Below the pieces are notes generated by a model. That model saw only the letters and a list, made by a program, of their open reading frames with translations. It had not been told where the DNA came from and did no database searches. Shown one piece after another: positions 26,135 through 36,213 of a DNA stretch of 64,000 bases. The position numbers were made by a program, and so were the translations under genes. The DNA is from Aquipseudomonas alcaligenes_A. Its GTDB lineage: Bacteria > Pseudomonadota > Gammaproteobacteria > Pseudomonadales > Pseudomonadaceae. Location: the NCBI GenBank assembly GCA_048595745.1, contig CP184361.1; one strand, written 5' to 3'. The number at the start of each line of letters is the position of its first letter. Within the stretch, counting starts at the first letter, position 1.

Positions 26135-27145
26135 TCAGGCCTGGTGGTAGCCGGTGACGCGCTCGACTTCTTCCTTCGAGCCGAGGAACACCGCCACGCG
26201 CTGGTGCAGGGATTCCGGCTGGATGTCGAGGATGCGCTGGGTGCCGTTGGTGGCGGCGCCGCCGGCCTGCTCGATGAGCATGGACATCGGGTTGGCCTCG
26301 TACATCAGGCGCAGCTTGCCCGGCTTCTCCGGCTCACGGGCGTCGCGCGGGTACATGAACAGGCCGCCGCGGGTGAGGATGCGGTGCACGTCGGCCACCA
26401 TCGAGGCGATCCAGCGCATGTTGTAGTTCTTGCCCAGCGGGCCTTCCTTGCCGGCCAGCAGCTCGGAGACATAGCGCTGCACCGGGGCTTCCCAGTGACG
26501 CTGGTTGGACATGTTGATGGCGAACTCGGCGGTGCTTTCCGGGACGCGGATGTTTTCGTGGGTGAGCACGAAGCTGCCCATTTCGCGATCCAGGGTGAAG
26601 CCCATCACGCCGTCGCCCAGGGTCAGCATCAGCATGGTCTGCGGGCCGTAGATGGCGTAGCCGGCGGCGACCTGCTGGGTACCCGGCTGCAGGAAAGCTT
26701 TCTCGTCGAGACTGTCGTTCTGGCTCAGGTACTGATCCGGGCAGCGCAGCACGGAGAAAATGGTGCCGACCGAGACGTTGACGTCGATATTGCTGGAGCC
26801 GTCCAGCGGGTCGAACACCAGCAGGTAGGCACCCTTGGGGTACCTACCGGGAATCTGGTAGGCGTTGTCCATTTCCTCGGACGCCATGCCGGCCAGGTGG
26901 CCGCCCCACTCGTTGGCCTCCAGGAGAATTTCGTTGGAAATCACGTCGAGCTTCTTCTGCACCTCGCCCTGCACGTTCTCGGTGCCCATGCTGCCGAGTA
27001 CGCCGCCCAGTGCGCCCTTGGACACGGCATGGCTGATTTCCTTGCACGCACGCGCCACCACCTCGATGAGGAAGCGCAAGTCGGCAGGGGTGTTGTGACT
27101 GCGGGTCTGTTCGATCAGGTAGCGGCTCAGGGTGACGCGCGACAT
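26135..27145 (-). CDS. fbp: Fructose-1,6-bisphosphatase class I
   Basis: 336 residues, converts fructose-1,6-bisphosphate to fructose-6-phosphate for gluconeogenesis, as required on fatty acids or organic acids. Metal-binding motifs: KKLDVISNE..., VFDPLDGSSNIDVN (about residue 115), and the C-terminal MYEANPMSMLIEQAGG. The start is the ATG of MSRVTLSRYL, which follows GGAGGAG-like sequence; the open frame extends further upstream without support. DUF924 follows. Confidence 0.97.
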   Translation of the reverse strand: MSRVTLSRYLIEQTRSHNTPADLRFLIEVVARACKEISHAVSKGALGGVLGSMGTENVQGEVQKKLDVISNEILLEANEWGGHLAGMASEEMDNAYQIPGRYPKGAYLLVFDPLDGSSNIDVNVSVGTIFSVLRCPDQYLSQNDSLDEKAFLQPGTQQVAAGYAIYGPQTMLMLTLGDGVMGFTLDREMGSFVLTHENIRVPESTAEFAINMSNQRHWEAPVQRYVSELLAGKEGPLGKNYNMRWIASMVADVHRILTRGGLFMYPRDAREPEKPGKLRLMYEANPMSMLIEQAGGAATNGTQRILDIQPESLHQRVAVFLGSKEEVERVTGYHQA

Positions 27146-27238
27146 GGGGGGCTCCGGAGGAGGAAGTGAAAATCGCGCGCAGTTTACCCGTCTGTGACCG
27201 CCGCGTCTCGACCCGCCCGGCGCCCACCGCAAAGAAGT

Positions 27239-27258
27239 GGGGCCTCGAACGAGGCCCC
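27239..27258 (-). terminator. Terminator downstream of estA
   Basis: GGGGCCTCG and CGAGGCCCC form a 9-bp stem with a 2-nt loop; on the minus strand it is followed by a T-rich ACTTCTTT. It separates estA from the fbp promoter region. Confidence 0.8.
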
Positions 27259-27266
27259 GGTGTGAC

Positions 27267-29093
27267 TCAGATATCCCAGGACAGGGACAGGTTGATGCCG
27301 TGCGAGTCGCTGTCGTCGGCGTCGCGGAAGGTGTACGCCCCCCGTACGGCCATGCCCGGAGCGAGCTGGTGGCTGACGCCGAAGCTGGCGCGCCAGGTCT
27401 TGTCGTCCGGGGTGTAGCCTTCCAGGGTGTAACCGATGGTCGGCAGGCTGCGCAGCGACATGTCGACTTCGCTGGCGTCGTCCTCGTACTCGCGCTCCAT
27501 CGCCACTTCACCGAACAGACGGGTCTGCTGGTTCAGGTCATACAGGCCCTGCAGACCGATCCCCAGGCGCTTGGAGTTGCGCTTCTGGTCGCCGTACTCC
27601 AGCGCGGTCGATCTGGCGCTGTCCTCGGCATAGCCGTCCACTTCGACTCGCGCATAGTCGGCGCTGACGAAGGGACTGAGGTGCCACGGGCTGTCGGCGC
27701 TCTGGGCGATGTCGTAGCCGATACGGCCGCTCAGGCTCCACAGGTCGCCATCGGTGTCGCCCTTCTCGCTGCGGGTGGTCTGGCCGAGGTCGAACTGACG
27801 CTCGAGATCCTTGTAGTCCAGGTAGCCAACGCTGGCCGCCAGCTCACCCCACCAGCGATTCTGCTGGTACTGGGCGAAAGCGGTGGCCAGGTAGCTGCGC
27901 AGGTCGTAGTCGGAGTTGGCGTCCCCGGCCTCCAGGCCCTGCTCGTAGAAACCGGCGGCCAGGCCGACGCGCCAGGCTTCGTCAAGGCGATAGCTGCCGC
28001 CGACGTTCAGGCTGTAGCCATTGCCATCGGCGTCGCTCTCGTAGACGTCATAGGACAGGCGCTGACCGCCGCCATTGACGAAGGATCGCCACTGACCCAC
28101 TGCCTGCCAGGCCTCCCAGTCCGCCTGCCACTGCGCGCGCAGCTGGTCCTGGTGCGAGCGCAGGGTGCCATGCGCCATCTCCGGCAGCAGGCTGATCTCC
28201 CAGGGAGCGGCCAGCAGCGAGTAGGCATAGTCGGCGATCAGCATCTGCCCGGCGATGGTCGGGTGCACGCTGTCGTTGAACAGCAGCTTGGTCGGGTCGG
28301 GGTTGGTGCCGTTGATGCCGTAGATCGGGTTTTGGTTGCTGCAGTTGTCGAAACAGGTGCTGATCAGCTGCGACGAGCTCTGGTCACTGGCCAAGCCATA
28401 GCTACCAGGGCTGGCCAATACCTCGGAGAGCATTAGCGGGATATTCAGCGGGATGATCTCAGCATCCACCGTGGACAACTGGCGCACCAGCTCGGCATTG
28501 AAATCGGCAGCCAGGCCCGACACCGTGCTCTGCAGGCCGGAACCGAAGAAGTTGGGCGTCCGTCCTACATCAGGCAACAACCAGACCATGATGTACCGAG
28601 CACCGGCACGCTGCAGCGACTCCACACTATCAACCAGGCGACCAGCAGACGCCTGAGCAGTGGCGGTACTGGTTACTTGGAACTGAAGGAAATCATTACC
28701 GCCGCCGGTAATGTAATAGAGCGCATTGGGGTCGGCACGCAACCCGTTGGCTGCCAGATATTGATTGTTGACCGTACCGAGGATCTGGTCGGTTCGGTAG
28801 CCCCCTACCGCCCAGTTATTGCCTCCCGCATTCGCCGCCGCAAGACCGGCATCACCGAGTCCCAACTGGCTGCCCAAGAGCATGGGCGATACCTGAGCAT
28901 AGGGCTCACCGGCCTGATAAGTCGGACCGACCCGATTGGTGAAGCGACGAGCGCCGCTTGAGTCGGTGGTCCAGCCCGCATCGCTCAGGCTGTCGCCGAA
29001 CACGATCAGGTTCGAATAGGGAGAGGCGTGCAGCGGAAGGGATGCACTGGCCAGCAGGCAGGCCGCCGCAAGGGGGGTCAGTAAGCGCTTCAT
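27267..29093 (-). CDS. estA: Autotransporter GDSL esterase EstA
   Basis: 608 residues. Signal peptide MKRLL...SLPLHA (cleavage near residue 23), GDSL lipase block I VFGDSLSDAG with nucleophile Ser35, oxyanion GGND, and the FNDSVHP acid/His block. The passenger extends to about 340; the C-terminal third is a beta-barrel ending LSLSWDI, the anchoring signature. In P. aeruginosa EstA is outer-membrane-bound, hydrolyses glycerol esters and affects rhamnolipid production and motility. Cys in STCFDNCSN forms a likely disulfide. DUF3999 lies upstream in the same direction. Confidence 0.96.
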   Translation of the reverse strand: MKRLLTPLAAACLLASASLPLHASPYSNLIVFGDSLSDAGWTTDSSGARRFTNRVGPTYQAGEPYAQVSPMLLGSQLGLGDAGLAAANAGGNNWAVGGYRTDQILGTVNNQYLAANGLRADPNALYYITGGGNDFLQFQVTSTATAQASAGRLVDSVESLQRAGARYIMVWLLPDVGRTPNFFGSGLQSTVSGLAADFNAELVRQLSTVDAEIIPLNIPLMLSEVLASPGSYGLASDQSSSQLISTCFDNCSNQNPIYGINGTNPDPTKLLFNDSVHPTIAGQMLIADYAYSLLAAPWEISLLPEMAHGTLRSHQDQLRAQWQADWEAWQAVGQWRSFVNGGGQRLSYDVYESDADGNGYSLNVGGSYRLDEAWRVGLAAGFYEQGLEAGDANSDYDLRSYLATAFAQYQQNRWWGELAASVGYLDYKDLERQFDLGQTTRSEKGDTDGDLWSLSGRIGYDIAQSADSPWHLSPFVSADYARVEVDGYAEDSARSTALEYGDQKRNSKRLGIGLQGLYDLNQQTRLFGEVAMEREYEDDASEVDMSLRSLPTIGYTLEGYTPDDKTWRASFGVSHQLAPGMAVRGAYTFRDADDSDSHGINLSLSWDI

Positions 29094-29186
29094 CGGAATG
29101 TCCTTGTCATTGTTATTGGACCGGTGGAACTTCCCGACTTTATCGTGATTTTTCTCTCAATTCACTAAGCGCTTGACCTCGGAGAA

Positions 29187-30530
29187 CTAGTGTTCACCGG
29201 ACTTCGCTTGACGCAACAAGCTGAAGGCCATGCCACCGAGAAGCGCGACGCCTGCCAGCAGAACACTCCATAAGCCCACGCGTTTCCAGTCAGCCGCGGA
29301 CTGTGCGGCGTCGGCCGCCTGCTGCACCGCTGCCGGTACTTGTTCGGGCGCCGTGGCGCGCCCCAGGCTGGCCAGGCGTTTGGGTTCGTAGCCGGGAATC
29401 AGGGTGCCCAGCGGCAGCGCCGCGGAATGCGCCCCAGCATCGCCCAGGGCCAGGCGGTAGGGAGCGGAACCGCGGGCGAGGAACACCACCTGGGTGCCGC
29501 GCACCGCCACCTGGATGGTCGGCGCCGGGCTGCCCAGGCCACCGCCGCGAGCGTCGACGCGCAGGCGCAACTGCTGCACCGGTGCCCCCCACAGTTCGAT
29601 CTCGTTCTGCAGCGCCTCCTGGCCATCCTGCGGCAGGCGATAGAGCAGGCCACGCGTCAGCGGCTGCCATTCGAGCTTGCCGGCACCGCGTGCGGCCAGG
29701 CTGACCGGCGCCAGCACATTGCCCGCCGGCAGCTCGACGCGAATCCTCTGCAAAGGCAGCGACAGCGGCAGTTCCCAGCTGTAATCGCCGGCATTGCTCG
29801 AGGTCGGCCGCAGCGGCGCGGACCAGGCCAGCGAGGGGGCAGCTGACGGGTGATCAATACTCACCACACGCGCGGCACGCAGCGCCGGCGCCTGCTGCGG
29901 CGCCTGCCACAGCAGGCGCAGGTAGCGCGCCTTGGCGCCCGGCAGGGCCACCTCGCGCTGCTCGACGCGCTCGCCATCGAAGCTCAGGCGGGCGATCTGC
30001 CCGTCCTCCCAGCGCCGCCACTGCTGCAGGTCGTCGCTGGCCTCGATGGAAAAGCGCTGGAATCCCTCCTGCTCGGCATTCCAATCCAGCTGCAGGCGAT
30101 GCAGCGGCTGGTCGAAGGCGCTGGCATCCAGCAGCCAGCCACGCAGCACCTGCTCACCCGACGCCACCTGCTCGGGCGCCACCTCCACCAGGGTGCCGCT
30201 GGTACTGCGCTGCACGCGGATGGCCGGAACCGCCTGAGTGTCAGCGGGGCCTGTCAGCGGGAACCACTTCACCGCCGCCTCCTGGCGCTGCTCCGCCGGC
30301 TGGGAAGCACCTAGGGTCAGGGCATAGGCCAGCTCCTCGCCCTCGGCATTGACCACCCGCAGGTCACGCAGGTCGGTATGACGGGCAGCCATCTGCAGCG
30401 ACAGCGGTAGCTCCAGACGATACCAGGGCCCCTCGCCTTCCAGCGTCAGCGGTACCTGGGTCGCGTAGTCGGCTTGCGCCAGCGGCGCCATGAGCAGCGT
30501 CATGAGGGCCGGTAAGAGGTATTTATTCAT
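29187..30530 (-). CDS. DUF3999 family membrane-anchored protein
   Basis: 447 residues. N-terminal signal (MNKYLLPALMTLLMAPLAQA), a large beta-rich periplasmic region with discoidin-like segments (RYLRLLWQAPQQAP; FQRFSIEASDDLQQWRRW), and one C-terminal transmembrane helix (about 418-440, VGLWSVLLAGVALLGGMAF). The family nearly always sits beside DUF2339, here overlapping it by 4 bp upstream. Function unknown; the architecture suggests a periplasmic sensor or scaffold acting with the polytopic partner. Confidence 0.85.
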   Translation of the reverse strand: MNKYLLPALMTLLMAPLAQADYATQVPLTLEGEGPWYRLELPLSLQMAARHTDLRDLRVVNAEGEELAYALTLGASQPAEQRQEAAVKWFPLTGPADTQAVPAIRVQRSTSGTLVEVAPEQVASGEQVLRGWLLDASAFDQPLHRLQLDWNAEQEGFQRFSIEASDDLQQWRRWEDGQIARLSFDGERVEQREVALPGAKARYLRLLWQAPQQAPALRAARVVSIDHPSAAPSLAWSAPLRPTSSNAGDYSWELPLSLPLQRIRVELPAGNVLAPVSLAARGAGKLEWQPLTRGLLYRLPQDGQEALQNEIELWGAPVQQLRLRVDARGGGLGSPAPTIQVAVRGTQVVFLARGSAPYRLALGDAGAHSAALPLGTLIPGYEPKRLASLGRATAPEQVPAAVQQAADAAQSAADWKRVGLWSVLLAGVALLGGMAFSLLRQAKSGEH

Positions 30531-33500
30531 GCGTTCACCTGGTCAGGCTCGGCTTTGCGCGGCGGCAGCGGGGCGAAGTAGCCCACCACCAGCAGCAATA
30601 CGCCGACGCCGATAAAGGAAATGATGCGCTCCAGGCCGCCACGATTGCCCAGTTCGACGAAGAACAGCTTGGCCACCACCACGGCGATCAGCACCGCGCC
30701 CAGCAGCCACAGCTCGCGGCGGCCGCGCAGGTGGCCGAGGATCATCAGCGGCAGGGCGATCAGGGTCCAGACAATGGACAGTCCGGCCTGCACCAGCATC
30801 GAGTCGAGCAGCGCATCCAGCTCGTAGGGCACGCCGCCCCAATGATGGGCCGCGCGGAATACGCTGGCGGTCAGCACCACGAACAGCGAGGCACCGACGA
30901 CTGTCTGCGCGATGCGCTCGCCATACGCAGCCAGCCCCAGCTGCGGCAGACCGCCGCGCAGCCAGGTGTAGATCGCCAGCAGTACCAGCAGCATGCCCAG
31001 CTCCAGCGGGTTGAGCAGCGGCAGGTAGGGCAACGGATCGGCGCTGCCGTCGCTGGCGATGTTGGCCAGCCACAACCAGCCGAGCATCAGCAGCGCCAGT
31101 GGCGCGGCCGCCAGCACCCGGTATTCGCGCGGGTAGGCCGCTACCGGCCAGGGCCAGGCGCGCGGTGCGGCCATGGCCAGGAGGAAGGCACTCGGCAACA
31201 CGGCCCAGCCCAGCCAGCGCCAGGCGTTGTAGTGCTCGGCCAACAGCATCAGGCCATAACGCAACTCCAGGGCCAGCACGCCGAGCATCAGCCAGCAGCC
31301 CAGCACATGGGCGGCACTGCGCACGCCCGCCGGCAGCAGTTCCGCCAGGCGCTTGAGCGACCACAGGTGCACGGCGCAGACCAGACCCCAGCCGAGCCAG
31401 CCGAACCCCGCGGCCGGATGGTAAAAACGATGCCCCAGGTGCAGCAGGATGACCACCGCAGCCGGCACCAGCAACGTGCCCAGCAGCGCCAGCGCACGCC
31501 AGCGCAGACGCCCGGCCAGCCAGCTCCACAGCGCCACGCTGAGCGCCGCCAGGGCCAGCAGCGCCGCGCCCTGCAGGTCAGCGGCGACGAAGCGCAACAC
31601 CTCACTGGCCAGCGCCAGCACCCACCAGCCGGCCCCCCAGGCCAGCAACAGCTGCGCCAGACGCTGCAGGCTCAGGCTACCCAGCGTACCGGCCTGCTCA
31701 CGCAACAGTACGTGACGCAGACGCCAGGCGCCGATCTGCGCCGCCAGGGCCAGCACCAGCGGTGCCCAGAAGCCGGCATGCGCCAGCGGGCGCAGACCTT
31801 CGCTCGGCAGCGCGCCGAGCAACAGCGGGCTGGCGGCGAGGAAGGCGATACCGCCGACCACCTGCAGCAGCAGGCCGAACAGGAAGCTGGCGCGCAGCTG
31901 CAGGTGCAGACTGAGCCAGAGGATCAGCAGGCCCGTGCCCGCCCATACCGCCGCAGCGCTCTGCCAGGGCAACACGAACAGTACCGCCAGGTTGACGAAA
32001 ACCAGGCCGACCAGCATCACCAGCGACAGGCCGCGCATCAGCCGGCGATCCTCGCTGACCAGCTTGTCGCGCACCGCGATCAGCATGCCGGCGACCAATG
32101 CCAGACCGATCAACGAGCAGACCATCAGGCCACGCCAGCCGGAATAGAACACCCCGGACTCGCCCAGCCCGCTGCCCTGCATCTGCGTGAGGAATACCGC
32201 ACCACCGAGCAACTGCACGGCGAAGGCCGTGAACAGGAAACTGCGCGCCTGCAGCCGCAGGCCAACGAACAAGGTGGCCAGCCCCGCCAGCGCCCAAGCG
32301 ATGGCCGTACCCTCGGCGCCGAAACACAGCGGCGCGATCAGGTAGAGAAACAGCAGGCCCGCCACCGCCAGCCAAGGCAGGCCACGACGCTCCCAGTCGG
32401 GACTCGCCTCGAGCGGCGCCCGGCGCAGCTGCCAGTAGCTGAACAGCAGCGCCACGCCGAGCATCAGCGCACCCAGCGGCGCACCGTTGAGCAGGTTCTC
32501 GTAACCGATATCGACCTGGCCGAGGAAGGCCAGCGCCGCACCGACCTGCAGCAGCAGGGCGAAGATGCGCGCCAGCGGCCGCCCCTGGCGCAGCCCCAGC
32601 CAGTAGATGCCGGCGCCTTCCACCGCCCAGGCGGCGGAGGTCCAGCGCGCATCCAGGCCCAGCGGGATGGCCAGGGTGGCGAACACCACGCCCAGGGCCA
32701 GGCAGGTTTCCATCAACAGCAGCACGTTGCGCCCGCGCAGCAGACGCGCCAGCAGCAGATAGAACAGGCCGAGGCCCAGGGCGCTGAACGCGGCGGCGAA
32801 CTCAAGGTGCTGGACGATGGCGTACTGCAGGCCGAAGCCCACCAGCGGCGGACCGAACAGCACGGTGGCATCGACATAGTCGGCGCGCCCGCGCGACCAG
32901 CGCAGCAACTCGTCGCGCCCCTCCGGCGCGCCCGCCGCCTCGCGCAGCCGGCGCCGGGCGAACAGCAGGCCGATGGCCACGTACATCAGAAAAAACACAA
33001 TCAGGAACGGCTCGCTGCTCCACAGCAGCTCCGGGGTGTAGGAGCGCAGGCCCCAGGCGAAACCGATGCCGAAGGTGCCCAGGAAGCCGACCAGGTTGAG
33101 CAGGCGCCAGGCCTTGAACCAGGCGATGGCGAGGATGCCGGCGTTGAGCAGGATGAAGTAGCTGAACAGCGCCACATGGTTGCCGCTGCCGGTGGACGTG
33201 AGGATCGGCGCGGCGAAGCCGCCGAGCGCCGCCGCCACTGCCAGGCCCAGGGCGTTCTGCGCCACGGCGAGAATGGCCGAGAAGGCGGTGACCAGCACCA
33301 GCAGGCCGAGCGCCAGCTTCGGATCAAGCAGCGGGGGCAGGCGCATCGCGGCGAACACCGTCAGGTACAGCACGGCGATGCCGGTGCCCTGCAGCATCAG
33401 GCCGTAGTTCGGGTTACGCCGGCGCAACCACCAGCCGAGCCCAAGCAGGCCGATGGCGCTGGCCGCCACGCCGGCATAGCGCAATTCCACCGGCACCACC

Positions 33501-34108
33501 ATGCCCTCGGTGGCGTAACGCAGGAGGAAGGCCAGGCCGAGGAACAGCAGCACCACGCCGACGCGTAGCACGGTATTGCCGCCCAACAGCCAGGCCTGGG
33601 CGATGTCGATGGCACGTTCGATGGGTGATGGTTCGCGCGGCGGTACCGGCGAGCGCGGGATTGAGGACTGCGGCGGCTGGGGGTGCGCCGGCGCCGCGGC
33701 GGGCTGCATGGCCACCGCAGCGGCGGCGGGCAACTCCGGCAGCTCCCAGACCAGCTCGTCGGCCGCGCTCTCAGGCAGCGACTCCGGCGCGACCGGCACC
33801 GGAGCCGCCTCGGGCTCTGGCTTGGGCGGGACATCAGCGGCGGCAGCGGGCACCTCGGGCTCGGCAGTCGCTGGCTGGCCACTCTCCAGCCTTGTCAGCC
33901 GCTCGACCATGGCCGTGGTGCCGCGCTCGAAGCGCTCGGCGAAGCCTTTCAGCTCCTCGCGCAAGCGCGCATTGTCGGCGCCGAGTTGCTGCAGGCGCAG
34001 TGCCTGGCCCAGACCCAGGCCGATCAGGCCGCCGAGCAGGGCGGAGGTCACCGATTCACCGGCCAGTGCGCCCAGCACCAGGCCGACCAGCATGAAGATC
34101 CATTGCAT
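30527..34108 (-). CDS. DUF2339 polytopic membrane protein
   Basis: A very large integral membrane protein (1193 residues). It starts MQWIFMLVGLVLGALAG, with AGGGA 8 bp upstream; the open frame extends 14 codons further without support. After one N-terminal hydrophobic hairpin comes a coiled coil (ADNARLREELKGFAERFE), a Pro/Glu-rich linker (about 80-165) and then more than 20 hydrophobic helices to the C-terminus. DUF2339 members have no known function. It overlaps DUF3999 by 4 bp, and estA follows. This trio matches the order I recall in P. aeruginosa. Confidence 0.85.
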   Translation of the reverse strand: MQWIFMLVGLVLGALAGESVTSALLGGLIGLGLGQALRLQQLGADNARLREELKGFAERFERGTTAMVERLTRLESGQPATAEPEVPAAAADVPPKPEPEAAPVPVAPESLPESAADELVWELPELPAAAAVAMQPAAAPAHPQPPQSSIPRSPVPPREPSPIERAIDIAQAWLLGGNTVLRVGVVLLFLGLAFLLRYATEGMVVPVELRYAGVAASAIGLLGLGWWLRRRNPNYGLMLQGTGIAVLYLTVFAAMRLPPLLDPKLALGLLVLVTAFSAILAVAQNALGLAVAAALGGFAAPILTSTGSGNHVALFSYFILLNAGILAIAWFKAWRLLNLVGFLGTFGIGFAWGLRSYTPELLWSSEPFLIVFFLMYVAIGLLFARRRLREAAGAPEGRDELLRWSRGRADYVDATVLFGPPLVGFGLQYAIVQHLEFAAAFSALGLGLFYLLLARLLRGRNVLLLMETCLALGVVFATLAIPLGLDARWTSAAWAVEGAGIYWLGLRQGRPLARIFALLLQVGAALAFLGQVDIGYENLLNGAPLGALMLGVALLFSYWQLRRAPLEASPDWERRGLPWLAVAGLLFLYLIAPLCFGAEGTAIAWALAGLATLFVGLRLQARSFLFTAFAVQLLGGAVFLTQMQGSGLGESGVFYSGWRGLMVCSLIGLALVAGMLIAVRDKLVSEDRRLMRGLSLVMLVGLVFVNLAVLFVLPWQSAAAVWAGTGLLILWLSLHLQLRASFLFGLLLQVVGGIAFLAASPLLLGALPSEGLRPLAHAGFWAPLVLALAAQIGAWRLRHVLLREQAGTLGSLSLQRLAQLLLAWGAGWWVLALASEVLRFVAADLQGAALLALAALSVALWSWLAGRLRWRALALLGTLLVPAAVVILLHLGHRFYHPAAGFGWLGWGLVCAVHLWSLKRLAELLPAGVRSAAHVLGCWLMLGVLALELRYGLMLLAEHYNAWRWLGWAVLPSAFLLAMAAPRAWPWPVAAYPREYRVLAAAPLALLMLGWLWLANIASDGSADPLPYLPLLNPLELGMLLVLLAIYTWLRGGLPQLGLAAYGERIAQTVVGASLFVVLTASVFRAAHHWGGVPYELDALLDSMLVQAGLSIVWTLIALPLMILGHLRGRRELWLLGAVLIAVVVAKLFFVELGNRGGLERIISFIGVGVLLLVVGYFAPLPPRKAEPDQVNA

Positions 34109-34268
34109 GCGTTGTATCCCTGCGAGACCCGCGAACGACGCGGGGCGCACCGAGTATATCGGCGCGCCCTGCCTCCCACACAGAGACGTAGGTCAACTGG
34201 CGCACAGACACAACGCTTCGCAGGCTTACGTTCTTCCGGACAACGCAATCCCACGCCCACAGAAACGC

Positions 34269-34293
34269 AAAAGCCCCGCCGAGGCGGGGCTTT
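34269..34293 (-). terminator. Terminator of the proximal acyl-CoA dehydrogenase gene
   Basis: GCCCCGCC and GGCGGGGC form an 8-bp core extended by A/T pairs; on the minus strand it ends in TTTTGCGTTT. It sits 18 bp after the stop of the 34311-36089 gene. Confidence 0.9.
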
Positions 34294-34310
34294 GCATCAC
34301 CGAAACGCGC

Positions 34311-36089
34311 TTAGAACTGCGCGGCGTCCAGCAGGTACAGCGACTCGCTACCGGCCTTGACCGAGGCGGTCAGCGAGTGGATGCGCGGCAGCAGGCGGGC
34401 GAAGAAGAAGCGCGCGGTGCCCAGCTTGCTGGCGTAGAAGTCGTCCTGACCTTCCTTGCCCAGCGCGGCGCGGGCCATCAGGGCCCACATGTAGGCGTAG
34501 GCGGTGTAGCCGAACACGTGCAAGTACTCCACCGAAGCAGCGCCGATTTCGTTCGGGTTGGCCTTGGCCTGGTCGATGACCCAGGCGGTCAGCGCATCGA
34601 GGTTTTCCACGGCGGCCTTCAGCGGGCCGGTGAACTCGGCCAGCGAGGCGTCGGCGGTAGCGACGAAGCTCTTGATCTCATCGGACAGGTGCCTGTAGAA
34701 GCTGCCACCGCTGCCGACGATCTTGCGACCCATCAGGTCCAGCGACTGGATGCCGTTGGTGCCTTCGTAGATCTGGGTGATGCGGCAGTCACGGATCAGC
34801 TGCTCCTGGCCCCACTCGCGGATGAAGCCGTGGCCGCCGAAGATCTGCTGGCCGTGCACGGTGGTTTCCAGGCCCATGTCGGTGAGGAAGGCCTTGGCCA
34901 CCGGGGTCAGCAGGGCGACCAGCTCCTCGGCACGCTTGGCGGTTTCCTTGTCTTCACTGTACTTGGCAGTGTCCAGCTGCATGGCGACATAGCTGGAGAA
35001 GGCGCGACCGCCCTCGTTCAGCGCCTTCATGGTCAGCAGCATGCGGCGCACGTCCGGATGCACGATGATCGGGTCGGCGGCTTTTTCCTTCGCCACCGGG
35101 CCGGTCGGCGCGCGGCTCTGGATACGCTCGCGGGCGTACTCGACGGCGCTCTGGTAGGAACGCTCGCCCAGGGCCAGGCCCTGGATGCCGACGCCCAGAC
35201 GCTCGTAGTTCATCATGGTGAACATGGCGTTGAGGCCCTTGTTCACTTCACCGACCAGGTAGCCGGTGGCGCCGTCGAAGTTCATCACGCAGGTGGCCGA
35301 CGCCTTGATGCCCATCTTGTGTTCGATCGAGCCGCAGCCCAGCGAGTTCTTCGCACCCAGCGAACCATCGGCGTTGACCATCACCTTCGGCACCAGGAAC
35401 AGCGAGATACCCTTCGGGCCGGCCGGGGCGTCCGGCAGCTTGGCCAGCACCAGGTGGATGATGTTCTCGGTCAGGTCGTGCTCACCGCCGGTGATGAAGA
35501 TCTTGGTGCCGGAAATCTTGTAGCTGCCATCGGCCTGCGGTTCGGCCTTGGTGCGGATGATGCCCAGGTCGGTACCGGCGTGCGGCTCGGTCAGGCACAT
35601 GGAACCGGCCCAGACACCGGCGTACATGTTAGGCAGGTACTGCTGCTTCAGCTCTTCGCTGGCGTGGTTGAGGATCGACAGGCAGGCACCGGCGGTCAGC
35701 ATCGGGTACAGGCCGAAGGACAGGTTGGCCGAGTTGACCATTTCCTCGACCTGGGCACCGATCACTTTCGGCATGCCCATGCCGCCGAACTCCGGCGAGC
35801 CACCAACGCCGACCCAACCGCCTTCGGCGTAGGTCTGGTAGGCCTCGGGGAAGCCGGCCGGGGTCTTCACCGCGCCGTCAACCCAGGAGCAGCCTTCTTC
35901 ATCGCCACTGCGGTTCAGCGGGGCGATGGTGCCGCCACTGACCTTGCCGGCTTCTTCGAGAATGGCAGCCGCGGTATCGGCATCGACCACCTCGGCCAGG
36001 CCGGGGAGCTCGGCCCACAGCTTGGAAACGTCGAAGACTTCATTGAGAACGAAGCGCATGTCGCGCAGGGGAGCTTTGTAGTCGGCCAT
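34311..36089 (-). CDS. Acyl-CoA dehydrogenase (FadE-type, large C-terminal extension)
   Basis: 592 residues of the ~600-residue acyl-CoA dehydrogenase type with an extra C-terminal helical domain. Conserved: CLTEPHAGTDLGIIRTKAEPQ, FITGGEHDL, YEGTNGIQSLDLMGRK (bearing the Glu region). It oxidises acyl-CoA at C2-C3 with FAD in beta-oxidation. Homologues in P. aeruginosa (PA0506-PA0508 as I recall) act on medium- or long-chain substrates; which this one is cannot be told from sequence. It is close in sequence to the 37663-39468 gene. Confidence 0.9.
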   Translation of the reverse strand: MADYKAPLRDMRFVLNEVFDVSKLWAELPGLAEVVDADTAAAILEEAGKVSGGTIAPLNRSGDEEGCSWVDGAVKTPAGFPEAYQTYAEGGWVGVGGSPEFGGMGMPKVIGAQVEEMVNSANLSFGLYPMLTAGACLSILNHASEELKQQYLPNMYAGVWAGSMCLTEPHAGTDLGIIRTKAEPQADGSYKISGTKIFITGGEHDLTENIIHLVLAKLPDAPAGPKGISLFLVPKVMVNADGSLGAKNSLGCGSIEHKMGIKASATCVMNFDGATGYLVGEVNKGLNAMFTMMNYERLGVGIQGLALGERSYQSAVEYARERIQSRAPTGPVAKEKAADPIIVHPDVRRMLLTMKALNEGGRAFSSYVAMQLDTAKYSEDKETAKRAEELVALLTPVAKAFLTDMGLETTVHGQQIFGGHGFIREWGQEQLIRDCRITQIYEGTNGIQSLDLMGRKIVGSGGSFYRHLSDEIKSFVATADASLAEFTGPLKAAVENLDALTAWVIDQAKANPNEIGAASVEYLHVFGYTAYAYMWALMARAALGKEGQDDFYASKLGTARFFFARLLPRIHSLTASVKAGSESLYLLDAAQF

Positions 36090-36213
36090 GGAACGATCCT
36101 CGGGAGCAACGGAACGGCCGACGATCCGGCCGTTTCAACATGGCCCGGAGTCTATCCGAACACAAAAACAGGACATAGGTTCAGGTTATGGACTACCGGT
36201 CACAACGCATGCG

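Noticed and set aside
30731..33568. A 945-residue open frame opposite DUF2339
   Set aside because: It is Gln/Arg-rich with no domains, and is the antisense shadow of a clearly coding, hydrophobic gene.
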